Source: an uncultured Collinsella sp. (lineage in GTDB: Bacteria > Actinomycetota > Coriobacteriia > Coriobacteriales > Coriobacteriaceae). From it: 35,032 bases of DNA. Of this stretch, positions 13,927 through 22,986 are shown one piece after another (positions within the stretch are counted from its first letter, which is position 1; each line of letters begins with the position of its first letter). The notes beneath the pieces are model-generated. The model was given only the letters and a program-made list of their open reading frames with translations. It was not told where the DNA came from and ran no database searches. The position numbers and the translations under genes were made by a program. The stretch lies in the NCBI GenBank assembly GCA_900549535.1, contig UROR01000007.1:1-35032 (forward strand), in the 5' to 3' direction.

Positions 13927-16797
13927 TCACGCTCCCTGTGCGGCAAGCGCCGCGGTCAGGACGATACCGGCGATCTTAGCGGCCTCGACGTCATGCTTGT
14001 CGAAATCCTCCAAGGCCACCGAGATGGCGACCGTGGGTGAATCGTAAGGTGCGAAGCCGACGAACATCGAGTTGACGTTGGTGCCGCCGGTCTCGGCCGA
14101 GCCGGTCTTGCCGGCGACCTTGACGCCGGGGATCTGGGCATCGGTGCCGGTGCCGGACTGGACGACGGCAAGCATGGCCTGCTTGACCTGGTCGGCCGTG
14201 GCGGAGCTGACGGCCTGACCCAGCGAGCGGGACTGCGTGGTCTTGACCACGGTTCCGTCCGGGGCGAGTACCTGGGCTACAAAGTACGGGTCCATGACCA
14301 CGCCGCTGTTGGCGATGGCCGCCGCTATCACGCAGTTTTGCATGACGGTGGTCTGCGGGCCTGGCGTGTGGTCCATGCCGACAGGCTGGCCGGCGCCTGC
14401 CCAGGCGATCTCCCACTCGGTCATGAGCGAGGGGTCGGCCATGATGGAGGCGGTGGAGGTCAGATCTTGGCCGAGCTTTTGGCCGTAGCCAAAGGCGTTG
14501 GCAAACTGGACGAGCGAGTTGGCGCCAATCTCGTTGGCTACCTGGCCAAAGACGACGTTGGACGATACGGCGAAGGCCTGCTGCAGGCTGATGGTGCCGT
14601 AGCTCTCGTTGGCAGAGTTGGTGACCGGCGCGTTGCCGATGTCCATGGAGCCGGGTGCCTGGTACGTGCTGGTAAGGCTGGCGGTGCCGGTCTCGAGTGC
14701 CGCGGAAAGCGTAACGACCTTAAACGTGGAGCCCGGCGTGTACAGCGCGTCCATGGCGCGATTGTACATAGAGCCGTCCTCGCCGCCGCCAGCCTGCAGC
14801 AGGGCGTCGATGTTGGTGTTGTCGTAGGTGGGCGAGCTGGCGCACGCGAGGACCGCACCGGTGCGCGGATCCATGACCACCACGGCGCCCTTAAAGCCCT
14901 TGAGCGCCTGCTCGGCAGCCGTCTGGATGCGCGAATCGATGGTGAGCTTGGCGGTATTGCCCGGCTGGGTCTGCCCCGCGAGCGACGCGATGGCGTTGTT
15001 CCAGCTGGAGTAATCCTTGGAGCCGGTGAGCGTGTCGTTCATGACGCTCTCGATGGCGGTGGTGCCATACTGCTGGCTCACGTAGCCAACCACGTGCGCT
15101 GCCAGGTTGCCGTTGGGGTAGGAGCGTACGTAGGTGCCGTCCTCCTGCTGCAGCGACTCGGCCAGCGTCACGCCGTCGGACGTGATGATGGAGCCGCGCT
15201 GGATGTACTTGGAGCGGGCGATGGTGTGGTTGTTGGTCGGCATGTCCTGATAGTCCTTGGCCTTGATGACCTGGACATAGGTGAGGTTGCCGATAAGGAT
15301 GGCGAATAGTGCCGTAAAGGCGAGCACGGCGCGGGTCAGTCGATTGGCGAGCGCCACGCGGCCGAGCACGCCGGATTCGGGCGTGTCGAGCAGGCGACGG
15401 CGCATACGCGAGCCAGCGGAGTGGCTGCCGCGGTTGTACGAAGACGAAGTGGCGAAGCGCGTGCCGGCCGGGGAGGCCGCCGAGGCGACCTGGTCGTCGG
15501 TGATGGCGGCCATGGTGCCGGTGCCGGTGAGCTCGGCCTCGCGACCGGTTGCCTCGTCACCGGCGCGCAGCAAAAGCGCGACGATGATAAAGCTTGCCAG
15601 CAGCGAGGAGCCACCCTGGCTCATAAAGGGCAGGGTGACGCCGGTCAGCGGGATCAGGCGGGTAACGCCGCCAACGATCAAGAACGCCTGGAAGCTGATG
15701 GCGGCCGTAAGACCAGTGGCGCTAAAGGCGGCAAGGTCGGACTTGGCACGGGCTGCCGTGGTCAGGCCACGTACGGCAAAGAGCATAAACAGGATAAGAA
15801 CGGCGCCACCGCCCAAAAGGCCCATCTCCTCGCCGATAGCCGAGAAGATAAAGTCGGACTCGACGACGGGGATGTTGTTGGCCATGCCGTTGCCAATGCC
15901 GACGCCAACAAGGCCGCCGTCGGCCAGCGAGAAGAGGGACTGGACAATCTGGTAGCCCTGGCCCTGGGCATCCTTAAAGGGATCGGCCCAGATCTGGAAA
16001 CGAACCTGGACGTGCGACAGGAACTTGTAAGCACCCACGGCCCCCACGGCCAAGAGCACAAGGCCGATGATGACATACGAGAAGCGACCCGTGGCAACGT
16101 AGAGCATCAGCAAGAAGATGGTGTAGAACAGCAAGGCCGAGCCCAGGTCACGTTCGAAGACAACGACGAGCAGGCATACGCCCCAGACTGCGAACAGCGG
16201 CAGCAGCAGGCGCAGACGCGGAATCTTAAGACCCAAGATCTTGCGGTTGGAGATAGAGAGCAGTTCGCGGTTCTCGGCCAGGTAACCGGCTAGGAACAGC
16301 ACGATAAAGACCTTGGCGAACTCGCCGGGCTGAATGGTAAAGCCGGCGATGCGAATCCACAGTTTAGAGCCCGAGATCGTGGTGCCGATAAAGATGGGCA
16401 GCATCAGCAAGATGATGCCGATGATGCCAAAGGTGTACTTGTAGCGCATGACTACGTCGAGGTTTTTGACCAGCGCAAGCGTACCTACCATCAACGCCAC
16501 CGAGATAAACAGGATGACGAGCTGCGAGATGGCGAGCGTGGGCGCCAAGCGCGTCACAAACGTGATGCCAATGCCCGAAAGAACAAAGACGATGGGCAGG
16601 ATGGCCGGGTCGGCGCCGGGTGCCAGAATGCGCACGGCGATATGCGCCGCGGCGAAGGCGGCAAAGAGACCGATCGGAACGGCAAGTGTCTCAAACGAGA
16701 TGGCGGCGCCTGCGGTGAGCACGTACATCGCATACAGCAGGATGACGGGGAACGCCGAGGCGATGAGTAAGAGCAGTTCGGTATTACGGCGACTCAT
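13927..16797 (-). CDS. RodA (SEDS glycosyltransferase)-PbpA (transpeptidase) fusion protein
   Basis: One 956-residue chain combines both steps of peptidoglycan synthesis. Residues 1 to about 425 form the polytopic SEDS/RodA part with family motifs FERDLGSALLF, a WADPFKDAQGQGYQ segment, SDFIFSAIGEEMG and LPFMSQGGSS. A linker of about 80 mostly polar residues leads to another membrane helix (RAVLAFTALFAILIGNLTYV). The penicillin-binding part follows, with active-site STFK (in GSTFKVV), the SSN motif (VSSNVVF) and KTGSAE. The reading frame is unbroken. In Mycobacterium rodA and pbpA are separate neighbours in the same order. I use the ATG at 16797, with GGGAG eight bases ahead, over the in-frame GTG at 16806. 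It lies 16 bp past the PP2C stop. The fused form would fix the enzyme pair at 1:1. Confidence 0.93.
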   Translation of the reverse strand: MSRRNTELLLLIASAFPVILLYAMYVLTAGAAISFETLAVPIGLFAAFAAAHIAVRILAPGADPAILPIVFVLSGIGITFVTRLAPTLAISQLVILFISVALMVGTLALVKNLDVVMRYKYTFGIIGIILLMLPIFIGTTISGSKLWIRIAGFTIQPGEFAKVFIVLFLAGYLAENRELLSISNRKILGLKIPRLRLLLPLFAVWGVCLLVVVFERDLGSALLFYTIFLLMLYVATGRFSYVIIGLVLLAVGAVGAYKFLSHVQVRFQIWADPFKDAQGQGYQIVQSLFSLADGGLVGVGIGNGMANNIPVVESDFIFSAIGEEMGLLGGGAVLILFMLFAVRGLTTAARAKSDLAAFSATGLTAAISFQAFLIVGGVTRLIPLTGVTLPFMSQGGSSLLASFIIVALLLRAGDEATGREAELTGTGTMAAITDDQVASAASPAGTRFATSSSYNRGSHSAGSRMRRRLLDTPESGVLGRVALANRLTRAVLAFTALFAILIGNLTYVQVIKAKDYQDMPTNNHTIARSKYIQRGSIITSDGVTLAESLQQEDGTYVRSYPNGNLAAHVVGYVSQQYGTTAIESVMNDTLTGSKDYSSWNNAIASLAGQTQPGNTAKLTIDSRIQTAAEQALKGFKGAVVVMDPRTGAVLACASSPTYDNTNIDALLQAGGGEDGSMYNRAMDALYTPGSTFKVVTLSAALETGTASLTSTYQAPGSMDIGNAPVTNSANESYGTISLQQAFAVSSNVVFGQVANEIGANSLVQFANAFGYGQKLGQDLTSTASIMADPSLMTEWEIAWAGAGQPVGMDHTPGPQTTVMQNCVIAAAIANSGVVMDPYFVAQVLAPDGTVVKTTQSRSLGQAVSSATADQVKQAMLAVVQSGTGTDAQIPGVKVAGKTGSAETGGTNVNSMFVGFAPYDSPTVAISVALEDFDKHDVEAAKIAGIVLTAALAAQGA

Positions 16798-16813
16798 AAG
16801 CGGCACTCCCTTT

Positions 16814-18727
16814 CTAATTCTTATCGGAGGCTTCGGCCTCGGCGGACTGTTCGGCGGTATTCTCGGAATCCGATTCGGAGGTCGAACCCTGGTCGGTGTT
16901 ATTGCGGATCGTTTGCGCGTCGATCACCTGACGGGTCTGCTCCTCGTCGATCTGATGGCGGTACTTGGATATCGTGTCCTGCGCATCGTCGACACTTGTT
17001 TGCGGAATGCCCGCCTTGAGGCGGTTTTGCGTGTCTTCGGGCAGGTCGGACAGCTTAATGCTGGTTTCGCTCTCGAGCCAGTGGAGCTTGAGTCCGAGCG
17101 GCTTGCCGGGCAGGCCGCGCCAGACGGCGACATTGCCCTGGTAGGTACCCAGGTAGTATGAGCCGGTGACACCCGTGTAGGCCCAGATGCCAGCTGCCAG
17201 CACAAAGACGAGGGACAGGATGGCGGCGATGGTAATGTTGCGGCGACGCACGCGTTGCGCCTCGCGCATAACGCCATCGTCAACCAGGTCAACGACTACT
17301 ACGGTCACGTTGTCGTGGCCGCCGGCGGCAAGCGCCGCGTCCACTAGGTTGTCGACGCAGATTTGCGCGGTTGAGGACTGCGTGGCGATGTTCTCGATAT
17401 CGCTATCGGGAATCATGCTCGAGAGGCCGTCGGAGCACAGGATCAGACGGTCGCCTTCCTCGATATGCAGAGTGAAGTGGTCGGCATACATGGCGGGGTC
17501 CGAGCCCAGTGCGCGGGTGATGACCGAACGGTTGGGGTGGACGCGAGCCTCGTCTGCCGTGATCTCGCCGGCGTCCACGAGCTCCTCCACGTAGGAGTGG
17601 TCGCGGGTCACGCGGATGAGCGTGCCCTCGTGGAGCAGATAGGCGCGAGAGTCGCCCACGTGGGCGATGGCGAGCGTGTCGTTTTCGATGTAGGCGCAGG
17701 TGGCTGTGCAGCCCATGCCGGGCTTGCCCAGGCCGTTCAGTGCCGCCTCGATTACGGCGGCGTTGGCTGCCTCGACGGCTGCGGCCAGGCGTGCTGCGTC
17801 GGCGGACTGTGGGGCCGTCTTGGCAATAGTCTCGACGGCGATGGAAGAGGCTACCTCGCCGGCAGCGTGACCACCCATGCCGTCGCATACGCAAAAGAGC
17901 GGCGACTGCACCAGGTAGGAATCCTCATTGTGCGGGCGCACGCAGCCAACGTCGGAGCGGGCGCCCCACATGAGTTGCGTGGTGGTGCCGGCATCATAGG
18001 TCGAGTCGGTCTCGATGCGCTCCTCGGTCAGGGGCTCAAAGCTCATGGTCGAGCCGGGGTCTTTGAGCTTGGCCTCAACGGCGGCAACGTCGATCTCGGC
18101 TGTGTCACCGGGAGAGACGGTGTCGGTCTCGGCGTTTGATTCGGAATTGTCGGTGTCCGGGGAGTCGGGCTCCTCGGACACGTGGGCGGTCGACTCGTCG
18201 TCTTGCGGGCTGACGTCTATAGGCTCGGGCGTCGAAAAGTGCGACGGCGCGGGTGTGCTTTGCGACTGGGCGGCGGGCTCGGCCACGGCATCGGACTCGC
18301 TTGCGGGCGCAGGGCCGTCCTCGGGGGATGGCCCTGCCTCGGGCGCCGGCGTAGACGTGGGCGCAACCTCGGATGCCGGGGCTATGGGAAACGCCGGCGC
18401 GGCGGGCTCGGGTGCCGCAAACACCGCAGCGCTCTCGTTGATTGCCGCGGCGACGGGCTCTGCAAAGTGAGCCGGCGCCGGGGTTGCTTCGGGCGCTGTG
18501 GGCTGTTCCGCAGCATGTGCGCCGATGGGCGCCGCTACGGCATCCTCTTCGTCCTCGTTATCGGCGAGATCCGAAATATCATGCGTTACATGCGAAAGAG
18601 GCAGGGAGAACACGGTGTCCTCGGGCTCCACGGGTGCGGAGCCCGCCGGAGCGGCGTGGGCCGGCGCAGCTGTGGCGGCGGCCGGTGCCTCGGTCATAGT
18701 TGCGGACTTGTTCTCCTCGTCGATCAT
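16814..18727 (-). CDS. PP2C-family Ser/Thr phosphatase (PstP/Stp) with long disordered N-terminus
   Basis: Counteracts the Hanks-type kinases by removing phosphates from Ser/Thr. The 637-residue protein has a roughly 245-residue Ala/Pro/Glu/Ser-rich, acidic N-terminal extension, then the catalytic domain (about 250-500) with all key motifs: RPHNEDSYLV, CDGMGGHAAGE, HVGDSRAYLL, ALGSDP, LCSDGLSSMI and GGHDNVTVVVV. One membrane helix follows (about 520-540), then a short outer domain and an acidic tail. PstP proteins usually begin with the catalytic domain, so the extension is unusual and may be a regulatory or phosphorylated arm. The ATG overlaps the FhaB-like stop by four bases (ATGA), which signals translational coupling. 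Confidence 0.93.
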   Translation of the reverse strand: MIDEENKSATMTEAPAAATAAPAHAAPAGSAPVEPEDTVFSLPLSHVTHDISDLADNEDEEDAVAAPIGAHAAEQPTAPEATPAPAHFAEPVAAAINESAAVFAAPEPAAPAFPIAPASEVAPTSTPAPEAGPSPEDGPAPASESDAVAEPAAQSQSTPAPSHFSTPEPIDVSPQDDESTAHVSEEPDSPDTDNSESNAETDTVSPGDTAEIDVAAVEAKLKDPGSTMSFEPLTEERIETDSTYDAGTTTQLMWGARSDVGCVRPHNEDSYLVQSPLFCVCDGMGGHAAGEVASSIAVETIAKTAPQSADAARLAAAVEAANAAVIEAALNGLGKPGMGCTATCAYIENDTLAIAHVGDSRAYLLHEGTLIRVTRDHSYVEELVDAGEITADEARVHPNRSVITRALGSDPAMYADHFTLHIEEGDRLILCSDGLSSMIPDSDIENIATQSSTAQICVDNLVDAALAAGGHDNVTVVVVDLVDDGVMREAQRVRRRNITIAAILSLVFVLAAGIWAYTGVTGSYYLGTYQGNVAVWRGLPGKPLGLKLHWLESETSIKLSDLPEDTQNRLKAGIPQTSVDDAQDTISKYRHQIDEEQTRQVIDAQTIRNNTDQGSTSESDSENTAEQSAEAEASDKN

Positions 18728-19140
18728 CGACGGTTCACCTTCATGACCACGTCGCCAATCTGGACTTCGTCGCCCTCACGCAGCGTCGCGGGCTCCACGA
18801 GCTGGCGGCCGTTGACGAGCGTGCCGTTAAGCGAGTTGAGGTCCTCGATGATGAGCGCCGGGCCCTGCAGCGAAAAGCGCGCATGCGAGGCCGAGACGAA
18901 CGGTTCGTTGATGCAGATGTCCGAAGACGGCGAGCGACCGACGATGACGGGGCCGAGCATGTCTACGTGGATGCCACGGATGCCGCGCGGACCCTTGTCC
19001 ACATCGATCGTCCAGATAGCCGAGTCGCGGCGCTGTCCGCGCACAAGCCCCACGCCGGTCTTCATGACGGCGAACAGGAAGATATAGAGCAGGGCGACCA
19101 GGACGATGCGGCCTGCAAAAAGGACGATATCGATGTTCAT
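18724..19140 (-). CDS. FhaB-like membrane-anchored FHA protein
   Basis: A 138-residue phosphothreonine-binding protein. One N-terminal membrane helix (about 5-27) anchors a single FHA domain (about 60-136) with the motifs VIVGRSPSSDI, SASHARF and LNSLNGTLVNG; the Asn of the last motif and the Arg and Ser of the first two are the usual phosphopeptide contacts. It matches mycobacterial FhaB/FipA in size, layout and position before the phosphatase gene. It begins six bases past the FhaA-like stop. Confidence 0.9.
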   Translation of the reverse strand: MNIDIVLFAGRIVLVALLYIFLFAVMKTGVGLVRGQRRDSAIWTIDVDKGPRGIRGIHVDMLGPVIVGRSPSSDICINEPFVSASHARFSLQGPALIIEDLNSLNGTLVNGRQLVEPATLREGDEVQIGDVVMKVNRR

Positions 19141-19146
19141 AAGCGA

Positions 19147-20160
19147 CTATCCCCTAAATTCAAAGGTGCTCAGGCCAAACGTCAGCAGATCGCCGTTGCG
19201 CAGCGGGCAGCGCGTAATGCGGCGGTTGTTGACGAGTGTGCCGTTGGTGGAATTGAGGTCCTCGATCGACCAATCCGAGCCCGTAAAGGTGAGCTGGGCG
19301 TGGCGGCGCGACACGTTGGGGTCGCGCAGGGCAATGTCGGAAACTGAGCGCTCGCGACCGATGGTCACCTGTGCGGAGGTGATGCTATGGCTCTCGCCGC
19401 TCACGACGTCGACGAGCTGGGCGAGCGGGCGCTGCGGGGCGCGAGTGCTCGCCATGTTGGAGGCGATGCCGGCTGCGGCGCCTAGGCCCACGGCGGCACC
19501 GGTCGCGGCGGCTCCGCCCATGCCGGCAAGCGCGTCGCGCGAGATGGTCTGCGGCACCGGGATGGGTGCGGCGGCGGGGTCGGGGACGCTAGGCGCGAAG
19601 GGGTCTGCCGTGGCAAGCGGGTCGGGAGCGGCGGCGCGAGGCGTCGGCTGCTGCTGGGGCATGGCGGCGGGGCGCTGCTGCTGCGGGGCAGCAAACTGCT
19701 GCTGGCCGGCGCGCGGGGCGCTGGCGGCACGGCTTGCCGCGGAGTTGTTCTGGCCCAGGCCGTTTTGATAGGCGCGCTCTTCTTCGTATAGGCGGCCGAG
19801 CGTGGGGGCATCGACGTTCTCGGCAAAGACCGAGAACTTGCCGGCGCGCAGCTGCGGATCGATCATAAAGCGCACGAGGGGCTCGCCGACAAAGACATAG
19901 CGGCGCTTTTCGGCCTGCGCCTTCACAAACTCGCGGACCTCGCGCGAAAGCTCGGGGTAGAACGGGGCGAGCATGGGATCGTCGTCGGCGGCGATCAGGA
20001 TGGTATAGAGTGCCGGCGCCGTGTTGACGCCGTTGATCACCAGAGTCTGATCCTCCATGTCGCGAGCGGCCTGCTTGGCAAGCTTCTTAAAGGAGAACGG
20101 GGCACGGGTGGCACCGAAGATGCCGGCCACGTGGTCCTCGAAGATGTTCAGGAAGTTCAC
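19147..20160 (-). CDS. FhaA-like protein (DUF3662 and FHA domain)
   Basis: A 337-residue adaptor: an N-terminal DUF3662/FhaA_N domain (about 1-120, starting FLNIFEDHVAGIFG), a Gln/Ala/Pro-rich linker (about 125-240), and a C-terminal FHA domain (about 255-335) with IGRERSVSDI, SRRHAQL and STNGTLVNNR. In mycobacteria FhaA binds phosphorylated MviN and helps regulate peptidoglycan precursor export; the same role is plausible here. The start is GTG at 20160, overlapping the kinase stop by four bases (GTGA), so the two are coupled. Confidence 0.9.
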   Translation of the reverse strand: MNFLNIFEDHVAGIFGATRAPFSFKKLAKQAARDMEDQTLVINGVNTAPALYTILIAADDDPMLAPFYPELSREVREFVKAQAEKRRYVFVGEPLVRFMIDPQLRAGKFSVFAENVDAPTLGRLYEEERAYQNGLGQNNSAASRAASAPRAGQQQFAAPQQQRPAAMPQQQPTPRAAAPDPLATADPFAPSVPDPAAAPIPVPQTISRDALAGMGGAAATGAAVGLGAAAGIASNMASTRAPQRPLAQLVDVVSGESHSITSAQVTIGRERSVSDIALRDPNVSRRHAQLTFTGSDWSIEDLNSTNGTLVNNRRITRCPLRNGDLLTFGLSTFEFRG

Positions 20161-22010
20161 GAAAGATCACTCTCCGTATAGGTTCTTTGGTATCCGAGCA
20201 AATATAGGCATATCCCAACGATTATAGAGGATAGGGTTCCCGCAACTGCCGCCTTGGCGGCGACCGCGGCTGCAAGGCTGGCAATTTCCATATGGTGTGC
20301 AAGACAGGATGCCGCTGCGCAGCCGATGCCGGTGACAGCGATGGCGGCGATTGCGGCAAGGTTTGAGCCCTGATCGGCACGCTTGGCATGGGCATTGAGC
20401 AGCGCAGATGACGCCGCGGCAGTTGTCGCGACCAGCACAAAGGCAGCCCAAAGGAGCGGGTCTTCCAGCGCTGCGGCAACGTTACCGAGCCCCAGCACGC
20501 CTCCGGCTGAAAGCGCGACCGTGGCCAGACGGGCAAAAAGCACGCCCATGCCCGTTGCCGCGGCGGCGCTTGCCGGGCCGAGCCAAAATGACGCGACGCC
20601 GGCGGCGACCCCAGCTGCCAGGAAGGTATTGCCAGTCAGACAGCCAAGCGCGAGTGCACAGGTGAGCGCGGCGCTCGCGGCAGCCTCGGTGCGACCCCAG
20701 GCGATCCACCAACCGGACATGGCAGCGGCAAAGATCACCGCGACGGGCAACATCGACAGGATGCCCTGCGCCTGCATGGTGGCGTTTGCCATGAGCACCA
20801 AAAAGCCTACGGCCGAGATGGCCGAGCCAATCTGCGGTGCCAAGCCGGCTGCCGCGCCAATAGCGATAGCCGCGACGACCAACCCGGGAAGCGCCGCGAC
20901 CCCGGCCGTTTGCATCAGCAAAAAGCTAAAGGTGCCGCACGTTAGCGCCGAGATAGCGCGCATGGTGTAGTCGCGCGCATGGCTCCAGCGCGTGCCCGCC
21001 CAGCCGAGTGTGGGGTCGACCTCGATGGCGTCGTCCTCGTAGTGCGACGGCTCGATATCGTTGAGCTCCTGCTCGTCATCCGAAAGCTCGCTAACCATTT
21101 GCTCCAGACTGCGACGGCCCTCGCGCACGCTGCCCAGACCGGCAAGGAGCTGGTCGCAAAATGCCTCGATGCTGTTGGGGCGGTCCTGCGGCATGGGGGA
21201 GAGCGCGCTCATGAGCGCGGCCTCGGCTCCCGGGGGAAAGTGTGGTATCAGCTCGCTGGGATAGGTGGCGCCGCCGATGATGCGGTCGAGCGAGTCGGCG
21301 GGCGTGGCCGCTATAAAGGGGGCGCTGCCGCACAAGCCCTCATAGATAACGCAGGCGAGGGCAAAGACATCGGCGCGTTCGTCGACCGTGCCGGTCTCGA
21401 TATCGAGCTGCTCGGGCGGCATGTAGCCGATGGTGCCGCCGCGCGAGCCGCCAAAGCCACCGGCGGACGACAGTCGCGCCATGCCAAAGTCGGTGAGCTT
21501 TACATTGCCCGAGTGGTCGATGAGCACGTTGGCGGGCTTAATGTCCAGGTGGAGTACGCCATTGCTATGGGCGAAGGTGAGCGCCTGACCCAGGGCATCG
21601 GCAATGGCCGCGGCCTCGTCAAAGGTGAGCGAGTGGCCGTCCACGCGATGCAAAAACTCGGCCAACGACATACCGTCGACATACTCCATGACCAAGTAGG
21701 CATAGGCGGTGTCGTGCGTAAAGTCGATGACCTGCACGATATTGGGATGTTGAAGCATGGCGGCAGTGTGCGCCTCGCGCAGGACATCCATGATGTCGCT
21801 GGCAGGCATGCCGGCACCGTTGATAAGGGGGATGCGCTTGATGGCGACGCGGCGGCGCAGGTGCGTGTCGCGGCAGATCTCGATGGAGCCAAAACCGCCG
21901 GTCGCAAGTGTCTCGAGCGGCTGGTACCGCTTGAGCAGCTCGCGAGAGCTGGTGCCCTCCAAAGGAACGTCCGGCGAGAACCGGGCGGTATGTTGCGAGA
22001 AAAGCGGCAT
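20157..22010 (-). CDS. Ser/Thr protein kinase with a large polytopic membrane domain
   Basis: A 617-residue Hanks-type kinase. The catalytic domain (about 28-290) has TGGFGS, Lys59 (VAIKRI), HLDIKPAN (about 153-160, with Leu in place of the usual Arg of HRD) and DFGMARL, then GYMPPEQ as the APE-like motif. An acidic linker leads to a C-terminal half made of roughly eight to ten hydrophobic helices rich in Ala/Gly, with no extracellular sensor domain. It is not a PASTA kinase and not a standard PknA. I use the ATG at 22010 with a GAGGG site; a TTG two codons earlier is less likely. It heads the coupled kinase-FHA-phosphatase-RodA/PbpA run. Confidence 0.88.
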   Translation of the reverse strand: MPLFSQHTARFSPDVPLEGTSSRELLKRYQPLETLATGGFGSIEICRDTHLRRRVAIKRIPLINGAGMPASDIMDVLREAHTAAMLQHPNIVQVIDFTHDTAYAYLVMEYVDGMSLAEFLHRVDGHSLTFDEAAAIADALGQALTFAHSNGVLHLDIKPANVLIDHSGNVKLTDFGMARLSSAGGFGGSRGGTIGYMPPEQLDIETGTVDERADVFALACVIYEGLCGSAPFIAATPADSLDRIIGGATYPSELIPHFPPGAEAALMSALSPMPQDRPNSIEAFCDQLLAGLGSVREGRRSLEQMVSELSDDEQELNDIEPSHYEDDAIEVDPTLGWAGTRWSHARDYTMRAISALTCGTFSFLLMQTAGVAALPGLVVAAIAIGAAAGLAPQIGSAISAVGFLVLMANATMQAQGILSMLPVAVIFAAAMSGWWIAWGRTEAAASAALTCALALGCLTGNTFLAAGVAAGVASFWLGPASAAAATGMGVLFARLATVALSAGGVLGLGNVAAALEDPLLWAAFVLVATTAAASSALLNAHAKRADQGSNLAAIAAIAVTGIGCAAASCLAHHMEIASLAAAVAAKAAVAGTLSSIIVGICLYLLGYQRTYTESDLS

Positions 22011-22090
22011 GGCCAACCCTCGTGCGTTTAAAGTTCGTTTGCGAGTGGCGGGCGCGGAGCCGAGCCGTTCGCGGTGGCATAGATGCTGCT

Positions 22091-22096
22091 AGTGTA
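22091..22096 (-). promoter_or_regulatory. Candidate -10 box for the kinase operon
   Basis: AGTGTA reads TACACT on the minus strand, about 80 bases before the kinase ATG in the 144-bp gap after the YcxB-like gene. No good -35 match stands 17 bases upstream, so support is limited. Confidence 0.3.
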
Positions 22097-22154
22097 GCAC
22101 GCTCGGGTGCATGGGGAGGATAGCGGGATGCGAGGCTGCCTGTCTGGTTTGGCC

Positions 22155-22871
22155 TTAGCGCTTCTTCCTGTTCTTCTTCTGCTTGCGCTGCTTGCCTTTG
22201 GTCTCCTGGGGCTTGTCGCCCTGCTTGGCCTTGGCAGCGGCCTTTTCGGCCTTCATCTTTTTGCGTTTGGTCTCGATGCGCAGCTTTTTGTTGATGCGCG
22301 TCTTGAGGAAGGAGCCAAACTGCTCGGCATCACCACGCACAAAGGTGTCCTTAGGGATCGTCACGCCCTGGTCGGCGAACATGGCCACAAAGATGCGCTC
22401 GCCGTCGAGTACATGGTCGAGCTTCTCAAACGGGAAGAACTGCGACTTGCCGCTCTTGCCCCAGACCATCAGGCCGTCCTCGTTGGCGGCGACGCGGCGG
22501 TAGCGGCCGCCCATGGACTCGTCTGCCTCGACGGCTTCGATAAAGTCGCGCGCGAGCGTATGGTGCAGATTTTTGCTCCACCAGGCCAAAAAGGCGCCGA
22601 ATACGATTAGGACGACGCCGAACTTGATCCAGTTGCCGCCGGCCACCAGCATGCCGATGCCGATGAGCGCGGCAATTGCCGCGGCGACATACAGCGAGCC
22701 GCGACGCCTGGGCGAGGCGACCAGGCGCGCAAAGTCGGTGACGAGGTCGTTTTCGTACTGGTACTCGTTGAGGTACAGAATGCCGTCGTCGGCTGCGGCC
22801 TGCTCCTCGAGCGCGACCTCGACCTGGTCGGCTGCTTCGGAGGGGACGAGGTTGCTCTCTGCGTCTGCCAT
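22155..22871 (-). CDS. YcxB-like membrane protein
   Basis: A 238-residue protein with an acidic N-terminus, two closely spaced membrane helices (about 58-78 and 82-98), and a cytoplasmic domain ending in a very basic Lys/Arg/Ala tail (from about 195). The domain after the helices has the order seen in the YcxB-like family (PF14317), including an aromatic FFPFEKLDHV segment and VTIPKDTF. Function is unknown for the family. The ATG follows AGGAG. It is divergent from dnaX and reads toward the kinase gene; cotranscription is possible. Confidence 0.7.
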   Translation of the reverse strand: MADAESNLVPSEAADQVEVALEEQAAADDGILYLNEYQYENDLVTDFARLVASPRRRGSLYVAAAIAALIGIGMLVAGGNWIKFGVVLIVFGAFLAWWSKNLHHTLARDFIEAVEADESMGGRYRRVAANEDGLMVWGKSGKSQFFPFEKLDHVLDGERIFVAMFADQGVTIPKDTFVRGDAEQFGSFLKTRINKKLRIETKRKKMKAEKAAAKAKQGDKPQETKGKQRKQKKNRKKR

Positions 22872-22986
22872 GCTCTTTGGACTCCTATCGCGGCGGGCTC
22901 GCCGTACGGGTTATTATGGATGCAGTATGCCGTGCGGCCGCATGGCCGCCGCGGCAACAAGACTCAGTATACCCGGGGGAGCACCC

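Noticed and set aside
20979..22031. 350-residue plus-strand ORF antisense to the polytopic kinase
   Set aside because: No ribosome site and no recognisable domain; kinase motifs are clear on the minus strand.
22872..22986. SRP RNA (ffs) gene next to dnaX
   Set aside because: This position is common for ffs, but the conserved SRP core with its GGAA-type loop is not visible.
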